Below are positions 1-7,890 of a stretch of DNA of 64,000 bases, one piece after another. The stretch lies in assembly GCF_900142175.1 (NCBI RefSeq), contig NZ_FQZX01000003.1, positions 491,804 to 555,803 on the forward strand. The letters are read 5' to 3'. Both the position numbers and the translations under genes were made by a program. How positions within the stretch are numbered: position 1 is the first letter of the stretch; every line of letters begins with the position of its first letter. Below the pieces are notes generated by a model that did no database searches, was not told the origin of the DNA, and was given only the letters and a program-made list of their open reading frames with translations. This DNA comes from Maribacter aquivivus. GTDB lineage: Bacteria > Bacteroidota > Bacteroidia > Flavobacteriales > Flavobacteriaceae.

Positions 1-2183
1 TAGATTCTTTTAATATTTTATCACTGACCTTTACGAACAAGGCAGCTCGTGAAATGAAGGAGCGTATAGCGCATATAGTTGGTGCCAGTGAAGCAAAAAA
101 TCTGTGGATGGGTACCTTTCACTCGGTATTTGCAAAGCTTTTACGTATAGATGGTAGTAAGTTGGGTTACCCTGCCAACTTTACTATTTATGATACCCAG
201 GATTCTCAGCGATTATTAGCTTCGATTATTAAAGAAATGGGGCTTGATAAGGATATTTATAAATACAAGCAGATTCAAAATAGAATTTCTTCTTTTAAGA
301 ATAGCTTAATTACTGTAAAAGCTTACCGTAATGATCCAGATTTGGTTGAGCAAGATGCCATGGCTAAAAAGCCAAGAACAGGTGACATCTATGAGAATTA
401 TGTAGATCGTTGTTTTAAGGCCGGTGCTATGGATTTTGATGATTTACTGTTACGTACCAACGAGCTTTTAACGCGCTACCCGGATGTGTTGGCGAAGTAC
501 CAAGATCGATTTAGATATATATTGGTTGATGAGTACCAAGATACAAACCATTCGCAGTACTTGATTGTAAAGGCGTTGGCCGATCGCTTTCAGAATATAT
601 GTGTGGTAGGAGATGATGCGCAAAGTATTTATTCTTTTAGGGGAGCGAACATTAGTAATATTTTGAATTTTCAAAAAGATTATGACAATGTAGGGATGTA
701 CCGTTTAGAGCAGAATTACCGTTCTACAAGAAACATCGTAAATGCCGCGAATTCCGTAATCGGGAAAAACCAAAATCAGATTGAAAAAGTAGTTTGGACG
801 GATAATGACGATGGTGCTGCTATAAAAATTCATAGAAGTACTACAGATGCTGAAGAAGGTAGGTTTGTAGCAAATTCTATTTGGGAACATAGAATGCAAC
901 AACAAATGACCAATGGTCAATTTTGTATATTATATAGGACAAACTCCCAATCTAGGGCTATGGAAGATGCCTTACGTAAAAGAGATATTCCTTATCGTAT
1001 TTATGGCGGACTCTCATTTTACCAACGTAAAGAAATTAAAGATGTGTTGTCTTACTTGCGTTTGGTCATTAACCCTAAAGATGAAGAAGCTTTAAAAAGG
1101 GTGATAAACTTCCCTGCACGGGGAATTGGTGGTACTACTCTTGATAGATTAGTTGTTGCTGCCAATCATTATAACCGTTCCATTTTCGAAGTAATGGAAA
1201 ATATTGACAGAATCGATCTAAAAATCAATTCTGGTACAAAGCGAAAACTTCAAGATTTTGTTACCATGATCAAAAGTTTTCAGGTCATGAATGAAACTAC
1301 AGATGCTTTTGCGTTGTCTGAGTATGTTGCCAAGAAAACGGGTGTTCTTTTAGAGTTTAAAAAGGATGGAACTCCTGAAGGTATTGGTAAAATGGAGAAC
1401 ATAGAAGAGCTATTAAATGGTATAAAAGATTTCGTAGAAGGTCAAAGAGAGATTGATGGAGCAACAGGGAACATTGGTGAATTTTTAGAAGATGTAGCCC
1501 TTGCTACAGATTTAGATAATGATACGGGTGATGACGATAGGGTTGCATTGATGACCATTCACTTGGCAAAGGGGCTAGAGTTTCCGTACGTATATATTGT
1601 TGGTATGGAAGAAGACCTTTTTCCATCTGGTATGAGTATGAGTACTAGAAGTGAATTGGAAGAGGAGCGAAGATTATTTTATGTTGCTTTGACAAGAGCG
1701 GAGAAACAGGCATATTTAACCTATACCCAGAATAGATACCGATGGGGTAAATTGATAGATGCAGAACCAAGTCGATTCTTAGAAGAGATAGATGAGAAAT
1801 ATGTTGAAAATCTAACTCCGGTAGATGGCGGCTACCGTTATAAGCCACTTATAAACGCAGATATTTTTGGAGAAGTTGATAAGAGTAGATTGCGTCAAGA
1901 TAAGCCGGTAAGGGGTACACCACCAATTGTTGGTCAACCTAACACAGGGCAACTTAAAAAATTACGTAAGCTAAAACCGCAATTATCAGAGCCTGTTGGT
2001 AATACCAATACAATTGACCCGAGCCTTACTGTAGGTTCTTTAATTAACCATACCCGTTTTGGTCGTGGTAAGGTAGTAAAGATTGAAGGTTCAGGTAATG
2101 ATAGAAAAGCAGAAATAATGTTTGATAAAGGTGATATTAAAAAACTATTGCTACGCTTCGCTAAGTTAGAGGTATTGGGGTAA
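1..2183 (+). CDS. uvrD: UvrD/PcrA-type superfamily 1A DNA helicase, 5' end outside the window
   Basis: This is an ATP-dependent 3'-5' helicase of the UvrD/PcrA/Rep family, acting in nucleotide excision repair and removal of recombination intermediates. The frame is open from base 3, upstream of the first ATG at 54, and already reads motif Ia (LTFTNKAAREMKER). About 40-50 N-terminal residues including the Walker A loop therefore lie before the window. Visible motifs in order are GTFHSVFAKLLR (Ib), DEYQDTN (Walker B), GDDAQSIYSFRGA (III), QNYRSTRNI (IV), TIHLAKGLEFPYVYIVG (V) and FYVALTRAEKQ (VI). The C-terminus has the PcrA-type basic Tudor-like tail (GSLINHTRFGRGKVVKIEG). About 726 residues are visible. 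The family call is firm; UvrD versus PcrA is only a naming choice. Confidence 0.96.
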   Translation, partial: DSFNILSLTFTNKAAREMKERIAHIVGASEAKNLWMGTFHSVFAKLLRIDGSKLGYPANFTIYDTQDSQRLLASIIKEMGLDKDIYKYKQIQNRISSFKNSLITVKAYRNDPDLVEQDAMAKKPRTGDIYENYVDRCFKAGAMDFDDLLLRTNELLTRYPDVLAKYQDRFRYILVDEYQDTNHSQYLIVKALADRFQNICVVGDDAQSIYSFRGANISNILNFQKDYDNVGMYRLEQNYRSTRNIVNAANSVIGKNQNQIEKVVWTDNDDGAAIKIHRSTTDAEEGRFVANSIWEHRMQQQMTNGQFCILYRTNSQSRAMEDALRKRDIPYRIYGGLSFYQRKEIKDVLSYLRLVINPKDEEALKRVINFPARGIGGTTLDRLVVAANHYNRSIFEVMENIDRIDLKINSGTKRKLQDFVTMIKSFQVMNETTDAFALSEYVAKKTGVLLEFKKDGTPEGIGKMENIEELLNGIKDFVEGQREIDGATGNIGEFLEDVALATDLDNDTGDDDRVALMTIHLAKGLEFPYVYIVGMEEDLFPSGMSMSTRSELEEERRLFYVALTRAEKQAYLTYTQNRYRWGKLIDAEPSRFLEEIDEKYVENLTPVDGGYRYKPLINADIFGEVDKSRLRQDKPVRGTPPIVGQPNTGQLKKLRKLKPQLSEPVGNTNTIDPSLTVGSLINHTRFGRGKVVKIEGSGNDRKAEIMFDKGDIKKLLLRFAKLEVLG

Positions 2184-2227
2184 TGTAAAGTTTTTTCGAA
2201 AATTCGGCTTAAATTGATAAGGAAAAC

Positions 2228-3118
2228 ATGAGAAAGAACAGCTTGTATTCAGTTTTACTGATAATTTTCCTTTTTGGTTGTTCAAGTTCTAATATAAAAG
2301 AACCAGATTCAACCCAATTGGTAGAGCCGCAATCTGAAGAAATTGAACAGATAGTTAAAGATCCTAATGCTAGTGATTATTGGGATAATGCTGTTTTAGT
2401 TTGGAGTGATGAATTTGATGGAACGACACTTTCGAACGAAAATTGGTCTTTTGAAACAGGTGATAACGGTTGGGGAAATAATGAGCTCCAAAATTATAGA
2501 CCTGAAGGAAATACTGAAGTTAGTAATGGAACTTTAAAAATTACGGCTAAAATAAATACAGATAATACCATTGAAGGAGAATATACATCTGCTCGTTTAA
2601 ACAGCAAGAAGTCCTTTAAGTTTGGTAGAATGGAAATTAGAGCAAAATTACCTGAACATAAAGGAAGTGGTACCTGGCCAGCACTTTGGATGCTAGGTAG
2701 TAATATAAAGACAGCTGGTTGGCCATTGTGTGGTGAAATTGACATCATGGAATATGTGAGCTTTAAACCAAATAAAACTCATTTTACTATTCATAGTAAA
2801 GCAAATAACCATACAAATGGTACTGAGGTTACTTCTGGTGCGGTAGTTTTGGAAACAATTGAGGAAGAATTCCATAATTTTGGAATTTTATGGTCGGCAG
2901 AGTACATAAAGTTTTATGTTGACGATATAGAGAATATTCAGTTTATCTTTAAAAGACCAATTAATAGTACGATAGATAATTGGCCGTTTTCTGATAATTT
3001 TTATTTTCTAATGAATATTGCAGTTGGTGGAAATTGGGGAGGTCTTGAAGGTGTTGATCCATTGATTTTTCCAGCGACCATGGAAGTAGATTATATTAGA
3101 GTATACCAAGTAAATTAA
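2228..3118 (+). CDS. Glycoside hydrolase family 16 lipoprotein (laminarinase-like beta-glucanase)
   Basis: A predicted surface or periplasmic endo-beta-glucanase of 296 residues. The N-terminus is a lipoprotein signal with lipobox LFGC (Cys18), followed by a Ser/Glu-rich linker. The GH16 domain runs from about residue 55 to the end. The catalytic signature GEIDIMEY is intact, with nucleophile Glu170, Asp172 and acid/base Glu175. The extra residue of the beta-bulge form points to the laminarinase/lichenase side of the family. WPALWMLG before the motif and VDYIRVYQ at the end are also typical. It stands alone, without the SusC/D pair seen in polysaccharide loci. Substrate (laminarin-type beta-1,3-glucan) is inferred from the family; agar or carrageenan activity is not excluded. 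Confidence 0.92.
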   Translation: MRKNSLYSVLLIIFLFGCSSSNIKEPDSTQLVEPQSEEIEQIVKDPNASDYWDNAVLVWSDEFDGTTLSNENWSFETGDNGWGNNELQNYRPEGNTEVSNGTLKITAKINTDNTIEGEYTSARLNSKKSFKFGRMEIRAKLPEHKGSGTWPALWMLGSNIKTAGWPLCGEIDIMEYVSFKPNKTHFTIHSKANNHTNGTEVTSGAVVLETIEEEFHNFGILWSAEYIKFYVDDIENIQFIFKRPINSTIDNWPFSDNFYFLMNIAVGGNWGGLEGVDPLIFPATMEVDYIRVYQVN

Positions 3119-3127
3119 ATAAGACAA

Positions 3128-3751
3128 TTGGCAGAATTTATCAAAATATACGAAGAGAACCCTAGTCCTAAAGAGATTAAAAGGGTAGTGGAAGTATTGC
3201 GTAAAGGTGGCTTGGTAATTTATCCGACCGATACGGTTTACGGTTTAGGTTGTGACATTACAAATACCAAGGCATTGGAGAAAATTGCGCGTATAAAAGG
3301 GATAAAATTGGCGAAAGCAAATTGGTCTTTTATATGTACAGATTTAAGTAACCTTTCAGATTATGTTAGGCAAATTGATACTGCTACATTTAAAATATTG
3401 AAAAGGGCTTTACCAGGACCTTATACGTTTATTTTGCCCGGTAATAATAATTTACCAAAAGAATTTAAAAAGAAGAAGACCGTTGGTATTCGTGTTCCAG
3501 ATAATAGTATTGTTAAGGCTTTAGTTGAAGAATTAGGTAACCCTATAGTTTCAACTTCTATTCATGATGATGATGATGTATTAGAGTATACTACTGACCC
3601 AGAATTAATTTATGAGAAATGGGATAACTTAGTAGATGTTGTTATAGATGGTGGTTACGGTGGTAATGTAGGTTCTACTATTATAGATGTTTCCACGGGT
3701 GGTTCACCAGAAGTAATTCGTGGGGGTAAAGGAAGTTTAGATATTATTTAA
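3128..3751 (+). CDS. yciO: TsaC/YrdC-family protein, YciO-like subgroup (threonylcarbamoyl-AMP synthase fold)
   Basis: The single YrdC domain (207 residues) contains GGLVIYPTDTVYGLGCD near residue 30, LPGPYTFILPG near 100 and a GIRVPDN motif. Family members make threonylcarbamoyl-AMP for tRNA t6A37. The segment around SFICTDLSNLSDYV resembles E. coli YciO more than TsaC. It may therefore be the YciO paralogue, whose in vivo role is less certain. Start: the only fitting codon is TTG at 3128, nine bases after the GH16 stop; no ATG lies near the expected N-terminus. The short spacing suggests cotranscription with the GH16 gene, although the functions look unrelated. Confidence 0.86.
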   Translation: MAEFIKIYEENPSPKEIKRVVEVLRKGGLVIYPTDTVYGLGCDITNTKALEKIARIKGIKLAKANWSFICTDLSNLSDYVRQIDTATFKILKRALPGPYTFILPGNNNLPKEFKKKKTVGIRVPDNSIVKALVEELGNPIVSTSIHDDDDVLEYTTDPELIYEKWDNLVDVVIDGGYGGNVGSTIIDVSTGGSPEVIRGGKGSLDII

Positions 3752-3780
3752 AAATCTCTTGTCTATATTATAAGCATAAA

Positions 3781-3806
3781 AAAAGCGGCTCAATTGAGCC
3801 GCTTTA
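3781..3806. terminator. Bidirectional rho-independent terminator
   Basis: A perfect 7-bp GC-rich stem, GCGGCTC / GAGCCGC, with loop AATT. It is flanked by an A-run on the left and a T-rich run on the right. It sits between the convergent yciO-like and OmpA-like genes and can serve both strands. Confidence 0.9.
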
Positions 3807-3827
3807 ATTTTATATACTAATCAGATA

Positions 3828-4682
3828 TTATTTGTTGATTGCAGGATCTTTCATTCCTTCTTCAATCATGCTATAGAACTGATCAATTTTTGGAAGAACA
3901 ACAATACGAGTTCTTCTGTTTTTAGATTTTTCAGTTGTAGAAATTGGCACATATTCTGATCTACCAGCAGCAGTCATACGCTTAGGATCTACGTTAAAAT
4001 CATTTTGAAGTATACGTACAACGGCAGTAGCACGTTTAACACTTAAATCCCAGTTGTCTAATAAAGAACCGTTACCTCTGTAAGGTACGTTGTCTGTGTG
4101 ACCTTCTACTAAGAATTCAAAATCAGGCTTGTTGTTTACAACTTTAGCAACTTTACCTAATACTTCTTTAGCTCTGCTTGTAACGTTGTAGCTACCGCTG
4201 CTAAATAATAATTTGTCTGAAATAGAAACGAAAACAACACCTTTTTCAACGCTGATTTCAATATCCTCATCATCCAAGTTTCCTAAAACACCTTTTAAGC
4301 TCTGTACCAAAGAAAGGTTTACAGAATCTCTACGTGTAATAGCATCATTTAACTTACGAATAGTTAAATCTTTTTCTTGTAAGCTCTCTAATGACTTCTC
4401 TAAGTTCTCAGCACCTTTGGTAGTCAAAGTTGTTAAGTTACCCATGTTGTTGATCAACTCTTGGTTGTTTGCCTTTAAAAACGAATTCTGATCTTCTAAA
4501 GTTTGAAGTCTAGATGAAGCAGTTGCTTTTTCTTCTAAACAATCATTTAATTTTACTGTCGCTGAATTTAATAAATCTTGTGCACTTTTGTGCTTAGCTT
4601 CAAGATCTGCGTACTTTTTTGAAGATACACAAGATGAAAGTAAAAGCGTTACTGCAAGACATCCTAATAATACTTTTTTCAT
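3828..4682 (-). CDS. OmpA-family peptidoglycan-associated lipoprotein with coiled-coil stalk
   Basis: A 284-residue lipoprotein (signal with lipobox LSSC near residue 18) that should tether the outer membrane to peptidoglycan. After the lipid anchor comes a long helical region (about residues 25-125) rich in Leu/Lys/Glu heptads, likely coiled coil. The OmpA_C domain follows (about 150-270). Visible markers are LLFSSGSYNV, VEGHTDNVPYRG and SKNRRTRIVV, the latter two carrying the conserved Asp and Arg that bind meso-diaminopimelate. Length and order match the Bacteroidota OmpA/MotB-like lipoproteins. It is transcribed alone and ends at the shared bidirectional terminator. The fold is certain; its particular partner is unknown. 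Confidence 0.92.
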   Translation of the reverse strand: MKKVLLGCLAVTLLLSSCVSSKKYADLEAKHKSAQDLLNSATVKLNDCLEEKATASSRLQTLEDQNSFLKANNQELINNMGNLTTLTTKGAENLEKSLESLQEKDLTIRKLNDAITRRDSVNLSLVQSLKGVLGNLDDEDIEISVEKGVVFVSISDKLLFSSGSYNVTSRAKEVLGKVAKVVNNKPDFEFLVEGHTDNVPYRGNGSLLDNWDLSVKRATAVVRILQNDFNVDPKRMTAAGRSEYVPISTTEKSKNRRTRIVVLPKIDQFYSMIEEGMKDPAINK

Positions 4683-4782
4683 AATTCTATTCTATTATAC
4701 TAATTTAGTGGTTTACTCAATTTTTCGCATCTATGCGACTTCAAAATTATATAATTACAAAGTTACTTATATGACATGATAG

Positions 4783-5784
4783 TTAATCTTTTACTAAAAT
4801 GTTAAAATTGCTTATCCTATGTACGAAGTAAGACCATACTATGGACTTCGTAGCGTAATAATTTCTGAGAAATTGGGTTTTTTCTCTCTTTTTATACATT
4901 TTCCTAAACTGTCTATAAAAGCTTAAGTGTGCCCTAAAAATAGCGAAAAAGTGTTTAAATCTTAACTGAAAAAGAAATCGTATTGCCGCAATACCATCTA
5001 AGAGTAATCTTAAGAAAATAATAATAAAGGCTTTTCTTCTAGGAAGGTTTTTGGTGATAGAAAATAATGTGTTTCTGAAATTGAGATATGTTTTTTTCGG
5101 GTTCATATTACTTAACGTAGAACCACCCAAGTGGTATACGCTTGATGATCCTACATAAAATATTTTATAGCCATGGTTTTTTGCACGCCAGCATAAATCT
5201 ACTTCTTCTTGATGGGCAAAGTAATCTTCATCGAATCCTTTTAACTCATGAAATACTTCTTTTTTGATAAACATACAGGCTCCTGTTGCCCAGAAAATTT
5301 CGCGAACATCATCGTATTGACCTTCATCTTTTTCTAAGGTCTGAAAAACTCTGCCTCTGCAAAATGGGTAACCAAGTTGGTCAATGAAACCACCAGCGGC
5401 ACCGGCATATTCAAAATGATCTTTTTTCAGTAGATCCAAAATTTTGGGTTGAATAATAGCTGCTTCAGGTATAGTGGCAAAGGCATCTATAATTGGGGTC
5501 AACCAATTAGGAGTTACTTCTACGTCTGAATTAAGTAAACAATAAATATCAGCATCGACATCTACCATGGCGTCGTTATAGCCTTTGGCAAATCCGCCGT
5601 TTTCTGTATTCTGTATAATTTTTACTGTTGGGTAGTTGGCTTTAACTAATGCCACCGAGCCGTCTGTTGAAGCATTATCTGCTACGTATATATCTGCATC
5701 AGGAGAATAATTGATAACAGAAGGCAAGTACCTTTCTAAAAGCACTTCACCATTCCAGTTTAATATGACTACAGCTATCTTCAA
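4783..5784 (-). CDS. Glycosyltransferase family 2 (rhamnosyltransferase-like)
   Basis: A 333-residue GT-A fold enzyme that transfers a sugar from a nucleotide donor in polysaccharide or glycoconjugate assembly on the cytoplasmic face. The N-terminus VVILNWNG starts the Rossmann-like half. DNASTDGS near residue 36, NGGFAKGYN near 62 and LNSDVEV near 85 (the DxD-equivalent) are the donor and metal motifs, and a later AHQEEVDLCWRAK segment fits the acceptor side. A C-terminal region of about 80 residues is basic and hydrophobic and probably membrane-associated. Start: the TTG at 5784 is the only usable start, because an in-frame stop lies a few codons upstream and the fold needs this N-terminus. 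Confidence 0.9.
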   Translation of the reverse strand: MKIAVVILNWNGEVLLERYLPSVINYSPDADIYVADNASTDGSVALVKANYPTVKIIQNTENGGFAKGYNDAMVDVDADIYCLLNSDVEVTPNWLTPIIDAFATIPEAAIIQPKILDLLKKDHFEYAGAAGGFIDQLGYPFCRGRVFQTLEKDEGQYDDVREIFWATGACMFIKKEVFHELKGFDEDYFAHQEEVDLCWRAKNHGYKIFYVGSSSVYHLGGSTLSNMNPKKTYLNFRNTLFSITKNLPRRKAFIIIFLRLLLDGIAAIRFLFQLRFKHFFAIFRAHLSFYRQFRKMYKKREKTQFLRNYYATKSIVWSYFVHRISNFNILVKD

Positions 5785-5796
5785 AACGATCGCAAA

Positions 5797-6243
5797 TTAA
5801 CGGCTAAAATCAGGAATCTCTTGCATAAATTCATATTTTTCCGCAACAAAGTCTGTTTGACAGTAATAATGAGAGAGTCCGTTGGTGACCATCAAGTAGG
5901 TAGCATTCAATTTAAAATTGTATTGAGCTATTTGATCGAAGGTCATTTGAGAAATTGAAACCTCTGGTGCTTTGCACTCTACTAGGATATGAAGTTCACC
6001 ATTTGGTTTGAATACGACCACATCATACCTTTTCTTTAAACCATTAAGTGTTATTTGCTTTTCAACGTTAATATGACTTAATGGATACTTCTTTTCTTGT
6101 ATAAGAAACTGAACTACATGTTGCCTTACCCACTCTTCGGGAGTAAGCACCAAAAACTTTTTACGTACATCGTCAAAGATCAAGGTTCTATTTTCGCTAT
6201 TTTTGACCCTGAAAGTGTAGCTAGGAAAATTTAGTGGCTGCAT
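5797..6243 (-). CDS. Stand-alone type I restriction HsdR N-terminal-like nuclease domain protein
   Basis: A 148-residue protein consisting only of the domain found at the N-terminus of type I restriction R subunits. The PD-(D/E)xK-type core is visible: RYDVVVF supplies the Asp and ILVECKAP the E-x-K catalytic pair. There is no helicase part and no HsdM or HsdS gene nearby, so it is not a restriction system. Its start codon is 26 bp from the divergent holA start, so both genes share a compact promoter region. A DNA repair or processing role is plausible but only inferred. The domain assignment is strong; the function is unknown. Confidence 0.85.
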   Translation of the reverse strand: MQPLNFPSYTFRVKNSENRTLIFDDVRKKFLVLTPEEWVRQHVVQFLIQEKKYPLSHINVEKQITLNGLKKRYDVVVFKPNGELHILVECKAPEVSISQMTFDQIAQYNFKLNATYLMVTNGLSHYYCQTDFVAEKYEFMQEIPDFSR

Positions 6244-6269
6244 TATACAAAGTTGATGATTTTTTCTGA

Positions 6270-7271
6270 ATGGATGAAGCCGTACAAATAGTCAATGCAA
6301 TTAAGAAAGGGCAGATTAGCCCTATTTATTTCCTGTATGGGGAAGAAGCTTATTTCATTGATAAAATTTCTGATTATATAAGTGCTAATGTGTTGACCGA
6401 AGAAGAGAAGGGTTTCAACCAAATGGTGCTTTATGGTCGTGATGTATCTATTGAAGATATTGTAGGTAATGCCAAACGCTACCCGATGATGGCCGAACGT
6501 CAAGTGGTTATTGTAAAAGAGGCACAACATCTTTCACGTACTATAGAGAATCTTTGTTCGTATGCAGAAAATCCGCAGCAATCTACTGTACTTGTAATTT
6601 GTTATAAATACAAGAAGCTAGATAAGCGTAAAAAGCTACACAAGATTATTAAAAAAAATGGAGTAGTTTTTGAAAGTAAAAAATTATATGAGAATCAAGT
6701 TAGCGATTGGTTAAGAAAGCATTTGGTGAGCCGTGGATACACCATATCTCACAAGGCTGCTTTATTGCTGGTAGAATATTTGGGTACTGATTTAGGTAAG
6801 ATTAGCAAAGAGCTAGATAAGCTTAAGCTAGTTCTGCCGAAACAGACCGAAATTAACCCGCAGCATATAGAAGAGCATATTGGTATCAGTAAAGATTATA
6901 ATAATTTTGAATTGAAAAGGGCTATTGGTGATAGAGATATCTTGAAAGCAACTAAAATTATCAACTACTTTGCTCAGAACCCGAAAGACAATCCGTTTAT
7001 TCTAACGATTACCTTATTACATTCATTTTTTACGCAGTTGTTGCAGTATCACGGACTTTCTGATCATTCACCAAAAAATGTGGCTAGTGCGTTACGTATT
7101 AACCCTTATTTTGTAAGTGAAATACAAACTGCGGCACGCAATTACCCAATGAAGAAAGTAAGCGGAATCATTTCTAGTCTTCGTGAAATGGATTTAAAAG
7201 GAAAAGGAGTAGGGACAACACCAATGAAAGAAGCCGATTTACTTAAAGAACTTCTTTATAAAATAGTGTAG
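6270..7271 (+). CDS. holA: DNA polymerase III subunit delta
   Basis: The delta subunit of the clamp loader, which opens the beta sliding clamp during replication. Its 333 residues match the family length. N-terminal PIYFLYGEEAYFIDKI is the degenerate nucleotide-binding start of the AAA+-like fold. The later EADLLKELLYKIV is the usual HolA C-terminus. Delta lacks a functional Walker A loop, as here. The gene is divergent from the HsdR-N-like gene and converges with the DoxX gene three bases after its stop. Confidence 0.93.
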   Translation: MDEAVQIVNAIKKGQISPIYFLYGEEAYFIDKISDYISANVLTEEEKGFNQMVLYGRDVSIEDIVGNAKRYPMMAERQVVIVKEAQHLSRTIENLCSYAENPQQSTVLVICYKYKKLDKRKKLHKIIKKNGVVFESKKLYENQVSDWLRKHLVSRGYTISHKAALLLVEYLGTDLGKISKELDKLKLVLPKQTEINPQHIEEHIGISKDYNNFELKRAIGDRDILKATKIINYFAQNPKDNPFILTITLLHSFFTQLLQYHGLSDHSPKNVASALRINPYFVSEIQTAARNYPMKKVSGIISSLREMDLKGKGVGTTPMKEADLLKELLYKIV

Positions 7272-7274
7272 CTA

Positions 7275-7652
7275 TTACTTTTTATTGACTCCGAATTTAC
7301 CAGGACCTAATAATGAAACGGTAACAAAGGCTACTAAGTAAAATAAAGCTTTTTCTTTAGTGCCAAAATCATCTGCGCCATGAGTGATAAATGCTGCGAC
7401 TGCCATAGTGATGGCTACTGGTATTGCTGCCAAACGCGATTTAAAACCTATAATAATTAAAATAGGACAAATAAATTCGCCGATCACAGCTAAAAATAAT
7501 GAGGGTGTTTCACCAATACCAAAAGGATCAGCAAATTTAAAATCTCCAGAAATAAGCTTTTGAAATTTTGGAAGACCATGGGTTAACATCATGGCTGAAA
7601 TTGCTATTCTAAAAAAAGCTAGACCAATATCTTTTAATAAAGTGTTTTTCAT
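7275..7652 (-). CDS. DoxX family membrane protein
   Basis: A small integral inner-membrane protein (125 residues) with four predicted membrane segments (about residues 12-28, 50-68, 74-90 and 100-118). The DoxX signature FFRIAISAMMLTHGLPKF is at the N-terminus, and the loop GIGETPSLFLAVIGEFICP is also typical. DoxX proteins take part in thiol/redox or quinone-related membrane processes in several bacteria, but the function of this subfamily is not settled. It converges with holA with only 3 bp between the stops. Confidence 0.9.
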   Translation of the reverse strand: MKNTLLKDIGLAFFRIAISAMMLTHGLPKFQKLISGDFKFADPFGIGETPSLFLAVIGEFICPILIIIGFKSRLAAIPVAITMAVAAFITHGADDFGTKEKALFYLVAFVTVSLLGPGKFGVNKK

Positions 7653-7842
7653 GAAGGCTCATTATTTCCCTTAAAAGTATCGATTTTTTTTGTTTTTTCT
7701 AAGATATGTTGGTATTCGTATAGTGTTAAATCATTTGTTTTTTTAAATGAAACTTTGGGTATACTTAGTTTTCAACGGGTTAAGAGATTGTGAGCTTTCA
7801 TTAAATTATTCAAAAATTTTTAAACGAGAAATTATGGCATAA

Positions 7843-7869
7843 AAAAATCCCAATATATATGGGATTTTT
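7843..7869 (-). terminator. Rho-independent terminator of the E1 dehydrogenase gene
   Basis: An inverted repeat AAAAATCCC / GGGATTTTT around a 9-nt AT loop. It lies just past the stop of the minus-strand dehydrogenase gene, with a T-run in that direction. Confidence 0.8.
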
Positions 7870-7890
7870 CTTACTTAAAAATTGTCGTAA

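Noticed and set aside
5797..6243. A type I restriction-modification system
   Set aside because: Only the HsdR N-terminal-like nuclease domain is present; no helicase, methylase or specificity subunit near it.
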